A DNA stretch of 64,000 nucleotides, taken from positions 1-64,000 of the forward strand of contig JAEUMT010000028.1 in NCBI GenBank assembly GCA_016791365.1. Direction: 5' to 3'. Each line of letters starts with the position of its first letter. Position 1 is the stretch's first letter. This DNA comes from Hyphomonadaceae bacterium (GTDB lineage Bacteria; Pseudomonadota; Alphaproteobacteria; Caulobacterales; Aquidulcibacteraceae). Made by a program: the position numbers and the translations under genes. This document shows positions 1-8,973 of this stretch, piece by piece. Under the pieces are notes generated by a model. It ran no database searches. It worked only from the letters and a program-made list of their open reading frames with translations, and was not told the origin of the DNA.

Positions 1-255
1 CTTCGCCGGCTTATGGAAGCGGATGCGAACGTCGTCCGAGACGGCGCCGGACTCAAACGCGCCCTCGCCCACGTTCACGCGCTCGGCGAAAGCCATGGCC
101 AAGCCAATGCGCTTGTCGCAAGCGAACTCATACTCAGCGCCGCGCTCGCCCGACACGAGAGCCGCGGCGCGCACTTCAGGAGCGATTATCCCGATGTCGC
201 GACACCGCAACGCACGTTCACAGCAGGTGCGCCCGATGCTGCCGCCGCTTCCTGA
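1..255 (+). CDS. nadB: L-aspartate oxidase, C-terminal end (partial)
   Basis: Only the last 84 codons lie in the window; the gene enters from the left edge in frame 1 and stops at 253-255. The stretch MEADANVVRDGAGL followed by a helical segment (ALVASELILSAALARHESRG) and HFRSDYP matches the C-terminal helical domain of flavin-dependent L-aspartate oxidase, which makes iminoaspartate in the first step of NAD synthesis. The last 20 bases overlap the start of nadC, the next enzyme but one in the pathway, which supports the call. The FAD domain is outside the window, so it cannot be checked here. Confidence 0.88.
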   Translation, partial: LRRLMEADANVVRDGAGLKRALAHVHALGESHGQANALVASELILSAALARHESRGAHFRSDYPDVATPQRTFTAGAPDAAAAS

Positions 256-1081
256 CGTCGTGCTCGAACCGATCGTCAAGCTCGCGCTCACGGAAGATTT
301 GGGCGCAGCCGGCGATGTCACGACCGACGCGCTCATCGATCCAGAGACGCAAGGCCGCTGGGCTCTGCGCGCACGCGAAGCTGGCGTCGTCGCCGGTCTC
401 GATGCGGCGATCCTCGCTGGCGCGATGATCGATCCGGACTTGGTATTCACGATCCGCGCGCCAGATGGAGCGCGCGTAAAGACCGGCGACACGATCATGG
501 AAGTCGAGGGCGCGGCGCGCTCGATGCTGATGGCTGAGCGCACCATGCTGAACTTCATCGGCCGACTCTCCGGCATCGCGACTTTGACCAGCGTCTATGT
601 CGACGCCGTCGAAGGCTCCAACGCCATCGTCGCTTCAACCCGCAAAACCACCCCCGGCATGCGCGCGCTCGAAAAGCGCGCCGTGCGCCTCGGCGGCGGC
701 GGCGCGCATCGCTACGGCCTGGACGACGCGATGCTGATCAAGGACAACCACATCGCCGCCGCCGGCGGCGTCGGCATCGCCCTCGAACGCGCCCGCGATG
801 CGGCGCCGCATCTGATGTGCATCGAGATCGAAGTCGATACCCTCGATCAACTCCGCGAAGCGCTGCCCTACGGCCCCAGCGCGATCCTGCTCGATAACTT
901 CTCACAAGCCGACATGCGCACCGCCGTCAAAATGACGAACGGCGCCACACTGCTGGAAGCCTCCGGCGGCATCACGATCGAAAACGTCGCGGCGGTCGCG
1001 GAGACGGGCGTCGACGTGATCAGCATCGGCGCGCTGACGCACTCGGCGCGTTCGCTCGACGTGGGGCTGGACGCACTTTAG
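236..1081 (+). CDS. nadC: Nicotinate-nucleotide pyrophosphorylase (quinolinate phosphoribosyltransferase)
   Basis: A cytosolic enzyme that converts quinolinate and PRPP to nicotinate mononucleotide in NAD synthesis. The 281-residue length is normal for the family. Visible motifs are ERTMLNFIGRLSGIAT near residue 100, the substrate-binding TRKTTPGMRALEKRAV with a following glycine cluster, HRYGLDDAMLIKDNH, and IEIEVDTLDQ leading to the barrel strand ILLDNF. The reading frame is open further upstream, but the ATG at 236 gives the usual short N-terminus (LPPLPDVVLEPIV) and overlaps the nadB stop by 20 bases, so it was chosen. The pair is probably cotranscribed. Confidence 0.95.
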   Translation: MLPPLPDVVLEPIVKLALTEDLGAAGDVTTDALIDPETQGRWALRAREAGVVAGLDAAILAGAMIDPDLVFTIRAPDGARVKTGDTIMEVEGAARSMLMAERTMLNFIGRLSGIATLTSVYVDAVEGSNAIVASTRKTTPGMRALEKRAVRLGGGGAHRYGLDDAMLIKDNHIAAAGGVGIALERARDAAPHLMCIEIEVDTLDQLREALPYGPSAILLDNFSQADMRTAVKMTNGATLLEASGGITIENVAAVAETGVDVISIGALTHSARSLDVGLDAL

Positions 1082-1114
1082 CCGGGATTGGGTTTTCGGG
1101 ATTTGGGATTGGGT

Positions 1115-1212
1115 ACGCCCACCAGCGTCAGCCTGAGCCTGTCGAAGGCGGGACGACGCGCTCTTGCGTTCGTGCGTGGCGTCGTGCTTCGACAGGCTCA
1201 GCATGACGCCAA
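1115..1212. repeat. Palindromic interspersed repeat after nadC
   Basis: An imperfect inverted repeat: the arm at 1127-1148 contains CTGAGCCTGTCGAAG, and the reverse complement (CTTCGACAGGCTCAG) returns at 1188-1202. The 36 bases at 1115-1150 are identical to 16435-16470, and related sequence occurs at 45950-46040. It lies between nadC and a gene on the opposite strand and may form a terminator-like hairpin. No coding potential was seen in 1082-1249. Confidence 0.75.
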
Positions 1213-1249
1213 TTTGGCGGACAGCACTCATTGCCTTGCCACGTAAGCA

Positions 1250-1887
1250 CTAGGCGTGAATTGTGCTCTCTATTGACCAACAACTCTGATCGACGAACGG
1301 CCGCACACTTTGGACGCGGCCGGCATCGTCGAGCCCCAGTTCGATCCACCAACGTCCATAGCAGCGCACGTAATTTCGCATCGTCAGATCGCCCATAAGC
1401 GACGTTGATCGCGGATATGCGTTTATGATTTTTTCGCCGCGAACCAAATGAAGTCTCGGTATTTGATGTGCGTCGTAAAGCGTAGGGTGCATCACGACCA
1501 TGGCTCGCCAGCCATGCGCTTCCGCCCACGAGCGCACTTCCGACTCGCTGGCTCCTCCTAGTTCCTGCTCAAATGCATGCGAAACCGCTTGGTATAGGAG
1601 TTGGTTGTTTGGATAGGCGCAGTCCTGGGCGAGCAGGTCAATATTGCCCCTTGGTAAGAGGACCGAACGCGAAGATAAGATCGTTCCACGATGGGTGCCA
1701 GGAACTCCGGAAAGCTCACAGCTTCCACAGGAGCCGCATTGCCTGCGCAAACGATCGAAGCCGCCCATGGTCCACTCAACCAAGCAGTTCGGGCCACGGC
1801 AACGACCCCGTACGCGCCAAATAGAAGGAGCGCAGACAGCAGCGACGCGCGCACCCAGTTTCTTTGAAGCAAAGGCTCGTCGGTCAT
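1250..1887 (-). pseudogene. Membrane-anchored hypothetical protein, apparently frameshifted
   Basis: Two overlapping minus-strand frames look like halves of one gene. The upstream frame starts at 1887 with MTDEPLLQRNWVRASLLSAL, a single N-terminal membrane segment, and reads sensibly to about 1650. The downstream frame continues with NIDLLAQDCAYPNN to a stop at 1250 and has a compact, ordinary composition (RSWAEAHGWRAMVVMHPTLY). Adding one G to the four-base G run (C run at 1647-1650 on the plus strand) joins them as SSYQGGNIDLLAQDC. G+C is lower than in neighbouring genes. I do not recognise the family. It may be a real disruption, a sequencing error in a homopolymer, or two separate short proteins. 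Confidence 0.5.
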
Positions 1888-1915
1888 AGCGTTAGTCTCT
1901 GCGCTTTCACTCGCA

Positions 1916-2491
1916 TTAAACGCCGCTATTCACGATCCCAAACAGCAAGTGATCGCGCCACGCGCCGTTGATCTTCAAATACGCCCGCGCAACGCCCTCT
2001 TGCGCAAAGCCGCTTTTCTCCAGCACGCGCCGCGACGACACGTTGTCGGGCTGGCACGCCGCTTCGACGCGATGCAAATCGAGATCCTCGAACGCATAGC
2101 GCACCACCGCGCGCACCGCCGCCGTGATGTAGCCATTCCCCGCATACTTTTGGCCGGCCCAATAACCGAGCGAGCCAGTCTGCGCGACGCCGCGCCGGAT
2201 GTTCGACAGCGTCACGCCGCCGACGAGCGCATCATCGTCCTCGCGAAAAACAAACAGCGCATGCGCTTTGTCATCGCGCGCATCTTCGGTGTAGCGGCGC
2301 AACTTGTAGCGGTACGAGCCGCGCGAAGTTTCGTCCTGCGCCCAAGTCGGCTCCCACGGCGTCAGGAAATTGCGGCTCGCCTCGCGGACATCGGCCCATT
2401 CCTGGTAGTCGCGCAACTCGGGCGCGCGCACATAGACGCCCTCGCCATCCACGCGCCGCAGCCCGTCATTGTCTTTTCGCATCAAAGCCAT
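1916..2491 (-). CDS. GNAT-family N-acetyltransferase, RimJ/RimL type
   Basis: A 191-residue acetyl-CoA-dependent N-acetyltransferase of the RimJ/RimL kind, which modify protein N-termini such as those of ribosomal proteins. Family features are the opening VYVRAPELRDYQEW, the strand ALVGGVTLSNI, the acetyl-CoA loop region YWAGQKYAGNGYITAAVRAV, and the C-terminal HRVEAACQPDNVSSRRVLEK followed by SGFAQEG. It starts six bases after the M16 peptidase stop and is the last gene of the long minus-strand run from ctaC. The actual substrate cannot be told from sequence. Confidence 0.88.
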   Translation of the reverse strand: MALMRKDNDGLRRVDGEGVYVRAPELRDYQEWADVREASRNFLTPWEPTWAQDETSRGSYRYKLRRYTEDARDDKAHALFVFREDDDALVGGVTLSNIRRGVAQTGSLGYWAGQKYAGNGYITAAVRAVVRYAFEDLDLHRVEAACQPDNVSSRRVLEKSGFAQEGVARAYLKINGAWRDHLLFGIVNSGV

Positions 2492-2497
2492 GACGGC

Positions 2498-3751
2498 TCA
2501 TTTTGCCCCAAAAGCCTCAAGCGCGCCATGCCCCGCCTTGGGACCAATCGCAGCCCCGCACGCGGGGCCTTCCAGCGCCTTGGCCGCCAGCGCCTGGATT
2601 TCCTCACAGGTCACGGCGTCCATCCGCGCGCGCAGCTCGGCGAAGTCCGAAAGCTTGTCGCGCAGGAAAATTTGGCTGACGCGCGCCTCGGCCCGCGCAC
2701 TCGGCGCCTCCAGCCCCATCAGCATGGAAGAGCGCGTCACCGCCTTGGCGCGCGTAAGTTCCGCTTCGGTCGGCCCCTTGGCGGCCATGAGCGCAAGCTG
2801 ATCGCCAACGATCTGGGAGACCTCGCGCGCGTGCTGGGCCGAACAGCCGGCATAGACGCTAAGCCGCCCGTCATCCTCCAGCACATCGAGCGCTGAATCG
2901 ATCGCATAGACCAAGCCGCGCGTCTCGCGCACTTCCTGAAACAGCCGCGAAGACATGCCGCCGCCAAAAATCTCGGACAACAAGCGCGCCGCATAAATCC
3001 CGTCACTGCCCGACGACGGCGCCGGCCATGAGAAGACCAGGTGTGTCTGCTCCAACTTCCGCGTTTCGCTGGCGTGCCCCGCCAGCGGCCGCGCCACTTC
3101 GCTCACCGGCGCATCCTTCGCCGACAGATGTCCAAAGCGCCGCGTCGCCGCTTCAATGATCGTATCGCGATCGAACGCGCCGGCAACGCTGATGACAACC
3201 CGATCCGGCGTCATGTGCGCACTGCGAAAATCGATCAGCGTTTGCACACTAATATTGCGCAGCGCCTCGTCCGTCCCAAGGATGGGTCGTCCGAGCGGTT
3301 GATCCTTGTAGAGCGCCGATTGATGCAGTTCGAACACCCGGTCGTCCGGCGCGTCGAACGCTTCGCCGCGCTCCTGCGCAACCACGCCCTTCTCTTTTTC
3401 CAAATCGTCCGCCGCCCAGTGCGGCTCGAAGAGAATGTCGGCAATGATCTCCAGCGCAAACGGCGTCTGCTCCGCGACGCATCGCGCGTAATACGCCGTG
3501 CGCTCGTAACCGGTCGCCGCATTCATCACGCAGCCGGCATTCTCAACCGCTTCCGCGAATTGGCGTGCATCACGCGAACCCGCTCCCTTGAACGCCATGT
3601 GCTCGAAGAGATGCGCGACACCGTTCAGCGCCGCCGGCTCCCAGCGCGCGCCAACGCGCTGCCACACGCCCAAAGCGGCGGTCGCCAGGCCCGGCATCGG
3701 GTCCAGCGCGATGCGCACGCCATTCGGCAGACGAACAAGTTCTAAGTCCAA
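2498..3751 (-). CDS. M16 family zinc metallopeptidase (processing-peptidase-like)
   Basis: A 417-residue single-chain M16 peptidase, the size of mitochondrial-processing-peptidase and PqqL-like bacterial homologues. The inverted zinc motif HLFEH is at residues 47-51 and the third ligand is probably E127 in VVAQERGE, which gives the usual spacing of about 76. The second, non-catalytic half carries the GGGMSSRLFQEVRE and GLVYAI motifs. The best start is a TTG at 3751 that overlaps the thrC stop by ten bases and gives the typical N-terminus LVRLPNGVRIALD. The thrC-then-M16 order is common in alphaproteobacteria. The substrate is unknown. Confidence 0.92.
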   Translation of the reverse strand: MDLELVRLPNGVRIALDPMPGLATAALGVWQRVGARWEPAALNGVAHLFEHMAFKGAGSRDARQFAEAVENAGCVMNAATGYERTAYYARCVAEQTPFALEIIADILFEPHWAADDLEKEKGVVAQERGEAFDAPDDRVFELHQSALYKDQPLGRPILGTDEALRNISVQTLIDFRSAHMTPDRVVISVAGAFDRDTIIEAATRRFGHLSAKDAPVSEVARPLAGHASETRKLEQTHLVFSWPAPSSGSDGIYAARLLSEIFGGGMSSRLFQEVRETRGLVYAIDSALDVLEDDGRLSVYAGCSAQHAREVSQIVGDQLALMAAKGPTEAELTRAKAVTRSSMLMGLEAPSARAEARVSQIFLRDKLSDFAELRARMDAVTCEEIQALAAKALEGPACGAAIGPKAGHGALEAFGAK

Positions 3752-5166
3752 GCGCGGCTCCGTTCTCGGATGTATTGCTTCACGGCTTCGGCGTCGGCGG
3801 GCAGCGAGTCAAACTTTTCGCTGCGTTCAAAGAGATCGGCGCACTTGGCGGGCAGTTGCGGACGCACGCCCGTGGCCCGCTCCACCGTATCGGGAAATTT
3901 CGCCGGGTGGGCTGTCGCCAGGAAAACCCGCGGTGAACCGCCGCCCGCTACGCGCGCCGCGCGACCAACGGCAGTGTGAGGGCACACCAACTCACCTTCG
4001 CATTTCGAGTTCTCTCGCATCTCGAAGAGCGTCTGAGCGTCTGAAACCGCCACGGCATCAAACGTCTCCCGCAGCCATGCTAGCGCCCGCAAAGGAATGT
4101 CAAATCCGCCCTCCTGCGCGAGATTGGAATAAAGCTGGCGAACACCTTCAGCGTCGCGCCCCAATGCTTCGAACAGAATTCGCTCGAAGTTGGAGGCGAG
4201 TTGAATGTCCATCGCCGGCGAGAGCGTCGCCTTCGATGCACCACGCTCATATCGTCCTGTCGCAAGCGCGCGCGAGAGAATGTCGTTTTCGTTGGTGGCG
4301 AGCACGATGCGATCAATCGGAGCGCCCATCTGCTTGGCCACCCAACCAGAATACGCATCGCCGAAATTACCGGTGGGCACGACAAAACTAACTGGCCCGG
4401 GCGCGCTCAACGTCCGCGCGGCGGTCTGAAAATAGACCGACTGAGCAACAATACGCGCCCAGTTTATGGAATTCACTGCGGAGAGCGACGCGCGTTCGGC
4501 AAAGTCGCTGTCCGCGAACAACGATTTGACGATCATCTGGCAGGCGTCGAAATCACCATCGACTTCGAGAACGTGAACATTGTCAGCGCCAGAGGCAGTC
4601 ATAAACCGGCGCTGAACATCGCTGACGCGCCCGCGCGGCGTCAGCACAAAAAGATCAATACGCTCACGCTCCTTCAGCGCTTCAACTGCCGCGCCACCCG
4701 TGTCGCCCGATGTCGCACACACAACCGTTAGCTTACGGTCTCGCCGCTTCAGCGCGAGATCGAGGAGCGGCCCGATCATTTGCATCGCCACGTCCTTGAA
4801 GGACAGCGAGGGGCCATGAAACAGCTCGAGCGCCCAAAAACCTGGTCCAATCTGCCGGAGCGGCGTCACCGCCTTCGGCCATTTCGGCCGCCAAGTCTCG
4901 TCGTCAGAATCCGCCGGCGCCGCGATGTAGGCCGCGTTGACGATCGCCGCCAAACCATCCTCTTCGTACCAAACATCTCCCGCCGCGAATTCCTCCAGCA
5001 CGCGCATCGCGGCAAACGTGAAGTGCGTAGCGGAGAGGCTTTGCGAAAAATCCAGCTCGGGCCAACGTTCGGGCACATAGAGCCCGCCATCTGGCGCCAT
5101 GCCCTGCAGCACAGCGTCCAGGAACGACACTGGCGGCGCCTGCCCTCGCGTTGAAATGTAGCGCAT
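3742..5166 (-). CDS. thrC: Threonine synthase
   Basis: A PLP enzyme that converts O-phosphohomoserine to threonine in the cytosol. The 474-residue protein opens with MRYISTRGQAPPVSF, the conserved N-terminus of the long bacterial type. It carries the cofactor lysine K124 in HGPSLSFKDVAMQM, the phosphate-binding CATSGDTGGAA, and VPTGNFGDAYSGW. The frame is open upstream of 5166, but the ATG at 5166 matches the family start and overlaps the SURF1 stop as TGATG, which suggests translational coupling. No threonine leader or attenuator was seen. Confidence 0.96.
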   Translation of the reverse strand: MRYISTRGQAPPVSFLDAVLQGMAPDGGLYVPERWPELDFSQSLSATHFTFAAMRVLEEFAAGDVWYEEDGLAAIVNAAYIAAPADSDDETWRPKWPKAVTPLRQIGPGFWALELFHGPSLSFKDVAMQMIGPLLDLALKRRDRKLTVVCATSGDTGGAAVEALKERERIDLFVLTPRGRVSDVQRRFMTASGADNVHVLEVDGDFDACQMIVKSLFADSDFAERASLSAVNSINWARIVAQSVYFQTAARTLSAPGPVSFVVPTGNFGDAYSGWVAKQMGAPIDRIVLATNENDILSRALATGRYERGASKATLSPAMDIQLASNFERILFEALGRDAEGVRQLYSNLAQEGGFDIPLRALAWLRETFDAVAVSDAQTLFEMRENSKCEGELVCPHTAVGRAARVAGGGSPRVFLATAHPAKFPDTVERATGVRPQLPAKCADLFERSEKFDSLPADAEAVKQYIRERSRAWT

Positions 5167-5858
5167 CAGTCCTCGCGCGGGCGCGCGCGCTGAAATGCAA
5201 GACGCCCAACGCTGACATGGTACGCGAAATAGATGACCATGAGAACGAGCGCGAGCCCGTACCAGGTCAGCGCATAGCCAAGGTGACGCGCCGGCGGCAG
5301 CGCGTCGGCGCCGGCGGCGAGCGCGAACGGATTGGCCGCCGCGCGTCCATCCGTGCCGACATAAGCGGCAGCGATATAATAGTCCGCGACGTTGCTGAGC
5401 CCGGCATTGCGGCCCATCGCGGCCAGATCGACGGCGTACCAACGTCGCGCGAGCGGGCGCGGCGGCGCCACGAACGGTCCCGGGTCTTCGGGACGGATAG
5501 AGGCGCCGCTAATCGGCGCGCCAAACCGCATCGCCGCCGGCACGCGCACTTCGTCCGGATTTGGAGAATCCCTGCCAACGATGAAATCGCCATCGACGAA
5601 GATGACGCTGTCGCCTTCCTGCACCGGCGTGAACACACGCCATCCCTGCTCGTGCGTATCGGGCCGCACCGCGAACACGAACTGGATGCCCGCCTCAACG
5701 GGCTGATAGCTGGCGATCGTCATCTCCGCCACCGGCTCTTCAGCGGCGGCGCTTTTGATCTCGTATTTTTCCCACTGCCAGCGCCCAAACGAAATCAGCA
5801 CCGCCAAGGCGATGACCGACAACAGCGACATGAGCGGCAGCGGTTTGAAACGGATCAT
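5166..5858 (-). CDS. SURF1 family cytochrome oxidase assembly protein
   Basis: A 230-residue inner-membrane protein with one N-terminal helix (PLMSLLSVIALAVLISFGRW) and one C-terminal helix (LTWYGLALVLMVIYFAYH), the SURF1 topology. The FGRWQWEKYEIK motif after the first helix and the periplasmic GWRVFTPVQEGDSVIFVDGD are typical. SURF1 assists haem a insertion into subunit I of aa3 oxidase, which fits its place downstream of the cta genes. Its start overlaps the DUF983 stop (ATGA) and its stop overlaps thrC. Confidence 0.93.
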   Translation of the reverse strand: MIRFKPLPLMSLLSVIALAVLISFGRWQWEKYEIKSAAAEEPVAEMTIASYQPVEAGIQFVFAVRPDTHEQGWRVFTPVQEGDSVIFVDGDFIVGRDSPNPDEVRVPAAMRFGAPISGASIRPEDPGPFVAPPRPLARRWYAVDLAAMGRNAGLSNVADYYIAAAYVGTDGRAAANPFALAAGADALPPARHLGYALTWYGLALVLMVIYFAYHVSVGRLAFQRARPRED

Positions 5859-6214
5859 TCCACGTCCTCATGCGTCGCTTCGCGCGCTTTGTGTTTCCAT
5901 TGCAGCGCAAACAGGATCGCCTTGAACGGCGGCAGAAACGCGATGCAAAGCACGACCGTCGCCACCAGCGTGATGATGAGCGCGACAACGTCCGGCAGCA
6001 GCCGCTGCAAAACCAACAACAATGGCGCCACGATCGCGCCGACAATCAAAATGACGAAAACAGCCGGCCCATCGCCCGCGTCCGCGGCTTTGAAATCAGC
6101 GCCGCACGCCGTGCACGTGTCGCGGAACCGGAGATAGCCGTTGAACAAGGCGCCCTGACCGCACTGCGGGCAGCGGCAGCGGAGGCCGGTGAGAAGGGGC
6201 GAGGGTGCAGTCAT
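5855..6214 (-). CDS. DUF983 membrane protein
   Basis: A 119-residue protein with an N-terminal double zinc-ribbon-like motif (RCPQCG and TCTACGADF) followed by two membrane helices (VFVILIVGAIVAPLLLVL and VVALIITLVATVVLCIAFL). This is the DUF983 arrangement, routinely found between the oxidase subunit III gene and surf1 in alphaproteobacteria; a role in oxidase assembly is inferred from that context only. The ATG at 6214 (MTAPSPLLTGL) was chosen because the longer reading would begin inside the upstream palindromic repeat. It overlaps SURF1 by four bases. Confidence 0.9.
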   Translation of the reverse strand: MTAPSPLLTGLRCRCPQCGQGALFNGYLRFRDTCTACGADFKAADAGDGPAVFVILIVGAIVAPLLLVLQRLLPDVVALIITLVATVVLCIAFLPPFKAILFALQWKHKAREATHEDVE

Positions 6215-6233
6215 GGCTGCAACCATACTCTCA

Positions 6234-6371
6234 CACCCATTCCCGGGGCGATGCGAAGCAGCGAGCCCAGGGCCCATAAACGCGCTTGCTTCGCCACCCA
6301 GCGCCACATTTCCAACCACGCGTGGTTATGGGCCCCGGACTTGGCGCTGCGCACCAATCCGGGGATGGGTG
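6234..6371. repeat. Long imperfect inverted repeat between ctaE and DUF983
   Basis: Two arms of about 50 bases (6234-6285 and 6319-6371) are imperfect reverse complements. The core GGGCCCATAA at 6270-6279 pairs with TTATGGGCCC at 6327-6336, and CACCCAT at 6234-6240 pairs with ATGGGTG at 6365-6371. It fills the only sizeable gap in the cox-thrC run, so it could act as a transcript processing or attenuation site. It looks like a mobile palindromic element with no coding content. Confidence 0.8.
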
Positions 6372-6376
6372 CTGCA

Positions 6377-7282
6377 TCAATTCTGCATCGTCAGGTACGG
6401 CATCACGTAAACGAACGTGAACAGGAAGAGCCACACCACGTCAACGAAGTGCCAGTACCAGGCCGCGGCCTCGAAACCGAAGTGCTTCTGCGGCGTCATC
6501 TGACCAGCCAGCAAGCGCAGCAGACAGACGGTCAGGAAGATCGTGCCGATCACGACGTGGAAGCCGTGAAAGCCCGTCGCCATGAAGAAGGACGAGCCAT
6601 AGACGTTGGCCGTGGTCACATCGCCCTGGTTGCCGAACGCAAAGCCGGCTTCCGGATACTCAACGCCAAACTGGATGTAGCTGAACAGGCAGCCCAGCAG
6701 CACCGTAAGCAGCAAGCCGTTGCGCGCGCCCTTGCGATCGCCGGTTTGCAGCGCGTGGTGCGCCCACGTCACCGTCGTGCCCGAGAGCAGCAGGATCAAC
6801 GTGTTGATCAGCGGCAGATGGAACGGATCGAAGGTCTCAACGTGCGGCGGCGGCCAGTTGGCCCAGGCGGCGGTCGTTGCGGCATCCCAGGTCGGCACGA
6901 TCCAATCGGCGCGGTGGCCGTGATAAATCGCGAGTTCGAAGAACATCCAGAACCAGGCGACAAAGAACATCACTTCCGAAGCGATGAAGAGGATCATGCC
7001 GTATCGCAGGCCGATATCGACGACCGGCGTGTGGTCGCCCTGGCGGCTTTCCTTGATCACATCGCCCCACCAGCCGATGCAGGTGATGATGAGGATGCCC
7101 ATGCCCACCAGGAACAGCGTCCAGTGGCCCTTGCCGAAGAAGAAGTCGGCGGCGTTCGCCGACAAGCCTCTCATCAGCACCACGGCGCCGACGGCCGCGA
7201 CCAGCGCGCCGATCGAGGCCACGAAAGGCCACGGACTCGGATTGACCAGGTGATAGTCGTGTTTGACGTCGCCGTGCGCCAT
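6377..7282 (-). CDS. ctaE: Cytochrome c oxidase subunit III
   Basis: A 301-residue polytopic inner-membrane subunit of the aa3 oxidase. It starts with [13 protein letters not shown], the conserved N-terminus, and contains [20 protein letters not shown] with the conserved membrane glutamate region, [36 protein letters not shown], and the closing [18 protein letters not shown]. About seven membrane segments are visible. It follows ctaG by 15 bases and is probably the last oxidase structural gene of the operon. Confidence 0.97.
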   Translation of the reverse strand: MAHGDVKHDYHLVNPSPWPFVASIGALVAAVGAVVLMRGLSANAADFFFGKGHWTLFLVGMGILIITCIGWWGDVIKESRQGDHTPVVDIGLRYGMILFIASEVMFFVAWFWMFFELAIYHGHRADWIVPTWDAATTAAWANWPPPHVETFDPFHLPLINTLILLLSGTTVTWAHHALQTGDRKGARNGLLLTVLLGCLFSYIQFGVEYPEAGFAFGNQGDVTTANVYGSSFFMATGFHGFHVVIGTIFLTVCLLRLLAGQMTPQKHFGFEAAAWYWHFVDVVWLFLFTFVYVMPYLTMQN

Positions 7283-7297
7283 GTCGATCCCTCAGCG

Positions 7298-7882
7298 TTA
7301 GCTCGTTTGCCCGTCCGCCGCTTCGCGCAACGCCCGAGCTTCAGGCGAGGTAGAGCGGAAGAAGGTGTAAGATAAGGTTAGCGTGTTGATGTCGGCCGTG
7401 TCGGGGTTCGACACGATTTCCGGATCAACGAAGAACACCACCGGAAGATCAGCCTCCTGCCCCGGCGCGATCACGCGATCCGTAAAGCAGAAGCATTCCA
7501 GCTTGGCGAAGTATTGGCCGGCAATGTGCGGCGTCACGTTGTAGGTGGCGCGCGCGACGATGGTCTCATCCGACGTGTTGCGCACGCGATAGAACGCAAG
7601 CCCGGTTTCGCCGATACGCAGCGTCTCCGACGTCTGCTTCGGCGCGAACTCCACCGGCAAATCCGGCGAGGTGTTGGCATCGAACCGCACCTCGATGCGG
7701 CGATCGAGAACTTGTGTCGGCGCGGCCTGTGCTTCCTGCGTGGTGCCGCCATAGCCGGTGACCTTGCAGAACGCCTGATAGATCGGCACCGCGGCGAAGG
7801 CCATGCCGGTCATCGCGACCACGACCGCGCCAGCTATCAGCGCGGTGCGGACCATGCGCTTTTTCTCCGGCGCCTCCGTCAT
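7298..7882 (-). CDS. ctaG: Cytochrome c oxidase assembly protein CtaG/Cox11
   Basis: A 194-residue copper chaperone with one N-terminal membrane helix (RTALIAGAVVVAMTGMAFAA), the motif PIYQAFCKVTGYGGTTQ, and the copper-binding CxC in KLECFCFTDR within a periplasmic immunoglobulin-like domain. Cox11 delivers Cu(B) to subunit I. The ATG at 7882 was chosen because it overlaps the CoxF stop (ATGA) and gives the family length; the frame continues upstream but without family similarity. Confidence 0.95.
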   Translation of the reverse strand: MTEAPEKKRMVRTALIAGAVVVAMTGMAFAAVPIYQAFCKVTGYGGTTQEAQAAPTQVLDRRIEVRFDANTSPDLPVEFAPKQTSETLRIGETGLAFYRVRNTSDETIVARATYNVTPHIAGQYFAKLECFCFTDRVIAPGQEADLPVVFFVDPEIVSNPDTADINTLTLSYTFFRSTSPEARALREAADGQTS

Positions 7883-8058
7883 ATCGGGCGATCCAGAACG
7901 CTGGCCTGCAGCTTGGCGATCGTGATGAAGAACACGAGCAGCACAAACGCCGTGAGCGAGAGCGCGATCCACAGATTGCGGCGCTTGCGCGCTTTGATCT
8001 CGGCCGGTGTCAACGCGACGGTCCCGTTGGCCTGTTCAGTTTGCGGCGCAAGGCTCAT
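7879..8058 (-). CDS. Small membrane protein of the cox operon (CoxF-like)
   Basis: A 59-residue protein with a basic stretch (EIKARKRRN) ahead of one membrane helix ([20 protein letters not shown]). Its start overlaps the ctaB stop as ATGA and its stop overlaps the ctaG start as ATGA, so it is almost certainly translated. A small hydrophobic protein at this place between ctaB and ctaG is usual in Caulobacterales and Rhizobiales and is often called CoxF; its function is not established. Confidence 0.85.
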   Translation of the reverse strand: MSLAPQTEQANGTVALTPAEIKARKRRNLWIALSLTAFVLLVFFITIAKLQASVLDRPI

Positions 8059-8963
8059 GCCAGCCCCCGCTCAACCAGGATCGCGGCAAACAGCGCGAAG
8101 AGATAAAGGATCGAGAAGCCGAAGAGATCGCGCGCGCGCTTATCTTCCGCGGCGATCCCCTCGCCCGCGCGCGACATCAGCACACGGCCGGCGAGAAACA
8201 CGAAGAACGCGCCGCCGGCAACGGCGATCGCGCCATAGATCAAGCCGCCAAGCCCCGTCAGCACCGGCGACACCGCGAGCGGCGCCAGCACCAGCGAATA
8301 GAGGAAAATCTGCAGACGCGTTGATTTCACGCCGTGCGTCACCGGCATCATCGGCACGCGCGCGGCTGCGTAATCGTCCTTCTGCAACAGCGAGAGCGCC
8401 CAGAAGTGCGGCGGCGTCCAGAAGAAGATGATCGCGACCATGAGGATCGGATCGACCGACAGCGAGCCTGTCTTCGCGGCCCACGCAATCGCCGGCGGCA
8501 GCGCGCCGGCCAAACCGCCGATCACGATGTTCTGCGGCGTCGAACGCTTCAGCCACATCGTATAGACGACCGCATAGAAGAAGATCGTGAACGCGAGCAA
8601 CCCGGCGGCGGGCAATCCGGCCGCCAGATACATTGTCACGACGCTCAGCACCGAGAGCGTCAGCCCCAGCATCAGCGCCTCTTCGCGCGGCACCTTTCCC
8701 GCCGGGATCGGACGCATCCGCGTGCGGCTCATCACGGCGTCGATATCGCTATCGAACCACATGTTGAGCGCGCCCGAAGCGCCGGCCGCGACAGCGATCG
8801 CGAGGATCGCCGCGAAACCCAGCACCAGATCGTTGTCGCCGGGCGCCGCGACGTAGCCGACCAGACCGGTAAACACCACCAGCGACATCACGCGCGGCTT
8901 CAACAGCGCGAGATAGTCGCTCGCGCTTGCCGGCTGCTCGTGAGAGGCGGTGAAATCTACCAA
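8055..8963 (-). CDS. ctaB: Protohaem IX farnesyltransferase (haem O synthase)
   Basis: A 302-residue UbiA-superfamily polytopic membrane enzyme that adds a farnesyl group to haem B to give haem O, precursor of haem a. The prenyl-diphosphate/Mg2+ motif [19 protein letters not shown] lies near residue 67, with [18 protein letters not shown] at the N-terminus and [13 protein letters not shown] in a later loop. It follows ctaD by ten bases and overlaps the CoxF start. Confidence 0.96.
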   Translation of the reverse strand: MVDFTASHEQPASASDYLALLKPRVMSLVVFTGLVGYVAAPGDNDLVLGFAAILAIAVAAGASGALNMWFDSDIDAVMSRTRMRPIPAGKVPREEALMLGLTLSVLSVVTMYLAAGLPAAGLLAFTIFFYAVVYTMWLKRSTPQNIVIGGLAGALPPAIAWAAKTGSLSVDPILMVAIIFFWTPPHFWALSLLQKDDYAAARVPMMPVTHGVKSTRLQIFLYSLVLAPLAVSPVLTGLGGLIYGAIAVAGGAFFVFLAGRVLMSRAGEGIAAEDKRARDLFGFSILYLFALFAAILVERGLA

Positions 8964-8973
8964 CGCGTCCGCC

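Noticed and set aside
1558-1824. Plus-strand open frames over the 1250-1887 gene
   Set aside because: They lie opposite the minus-strand frames that carry the membrane helix and sensible composition, and they lack a ribosome-binding site.
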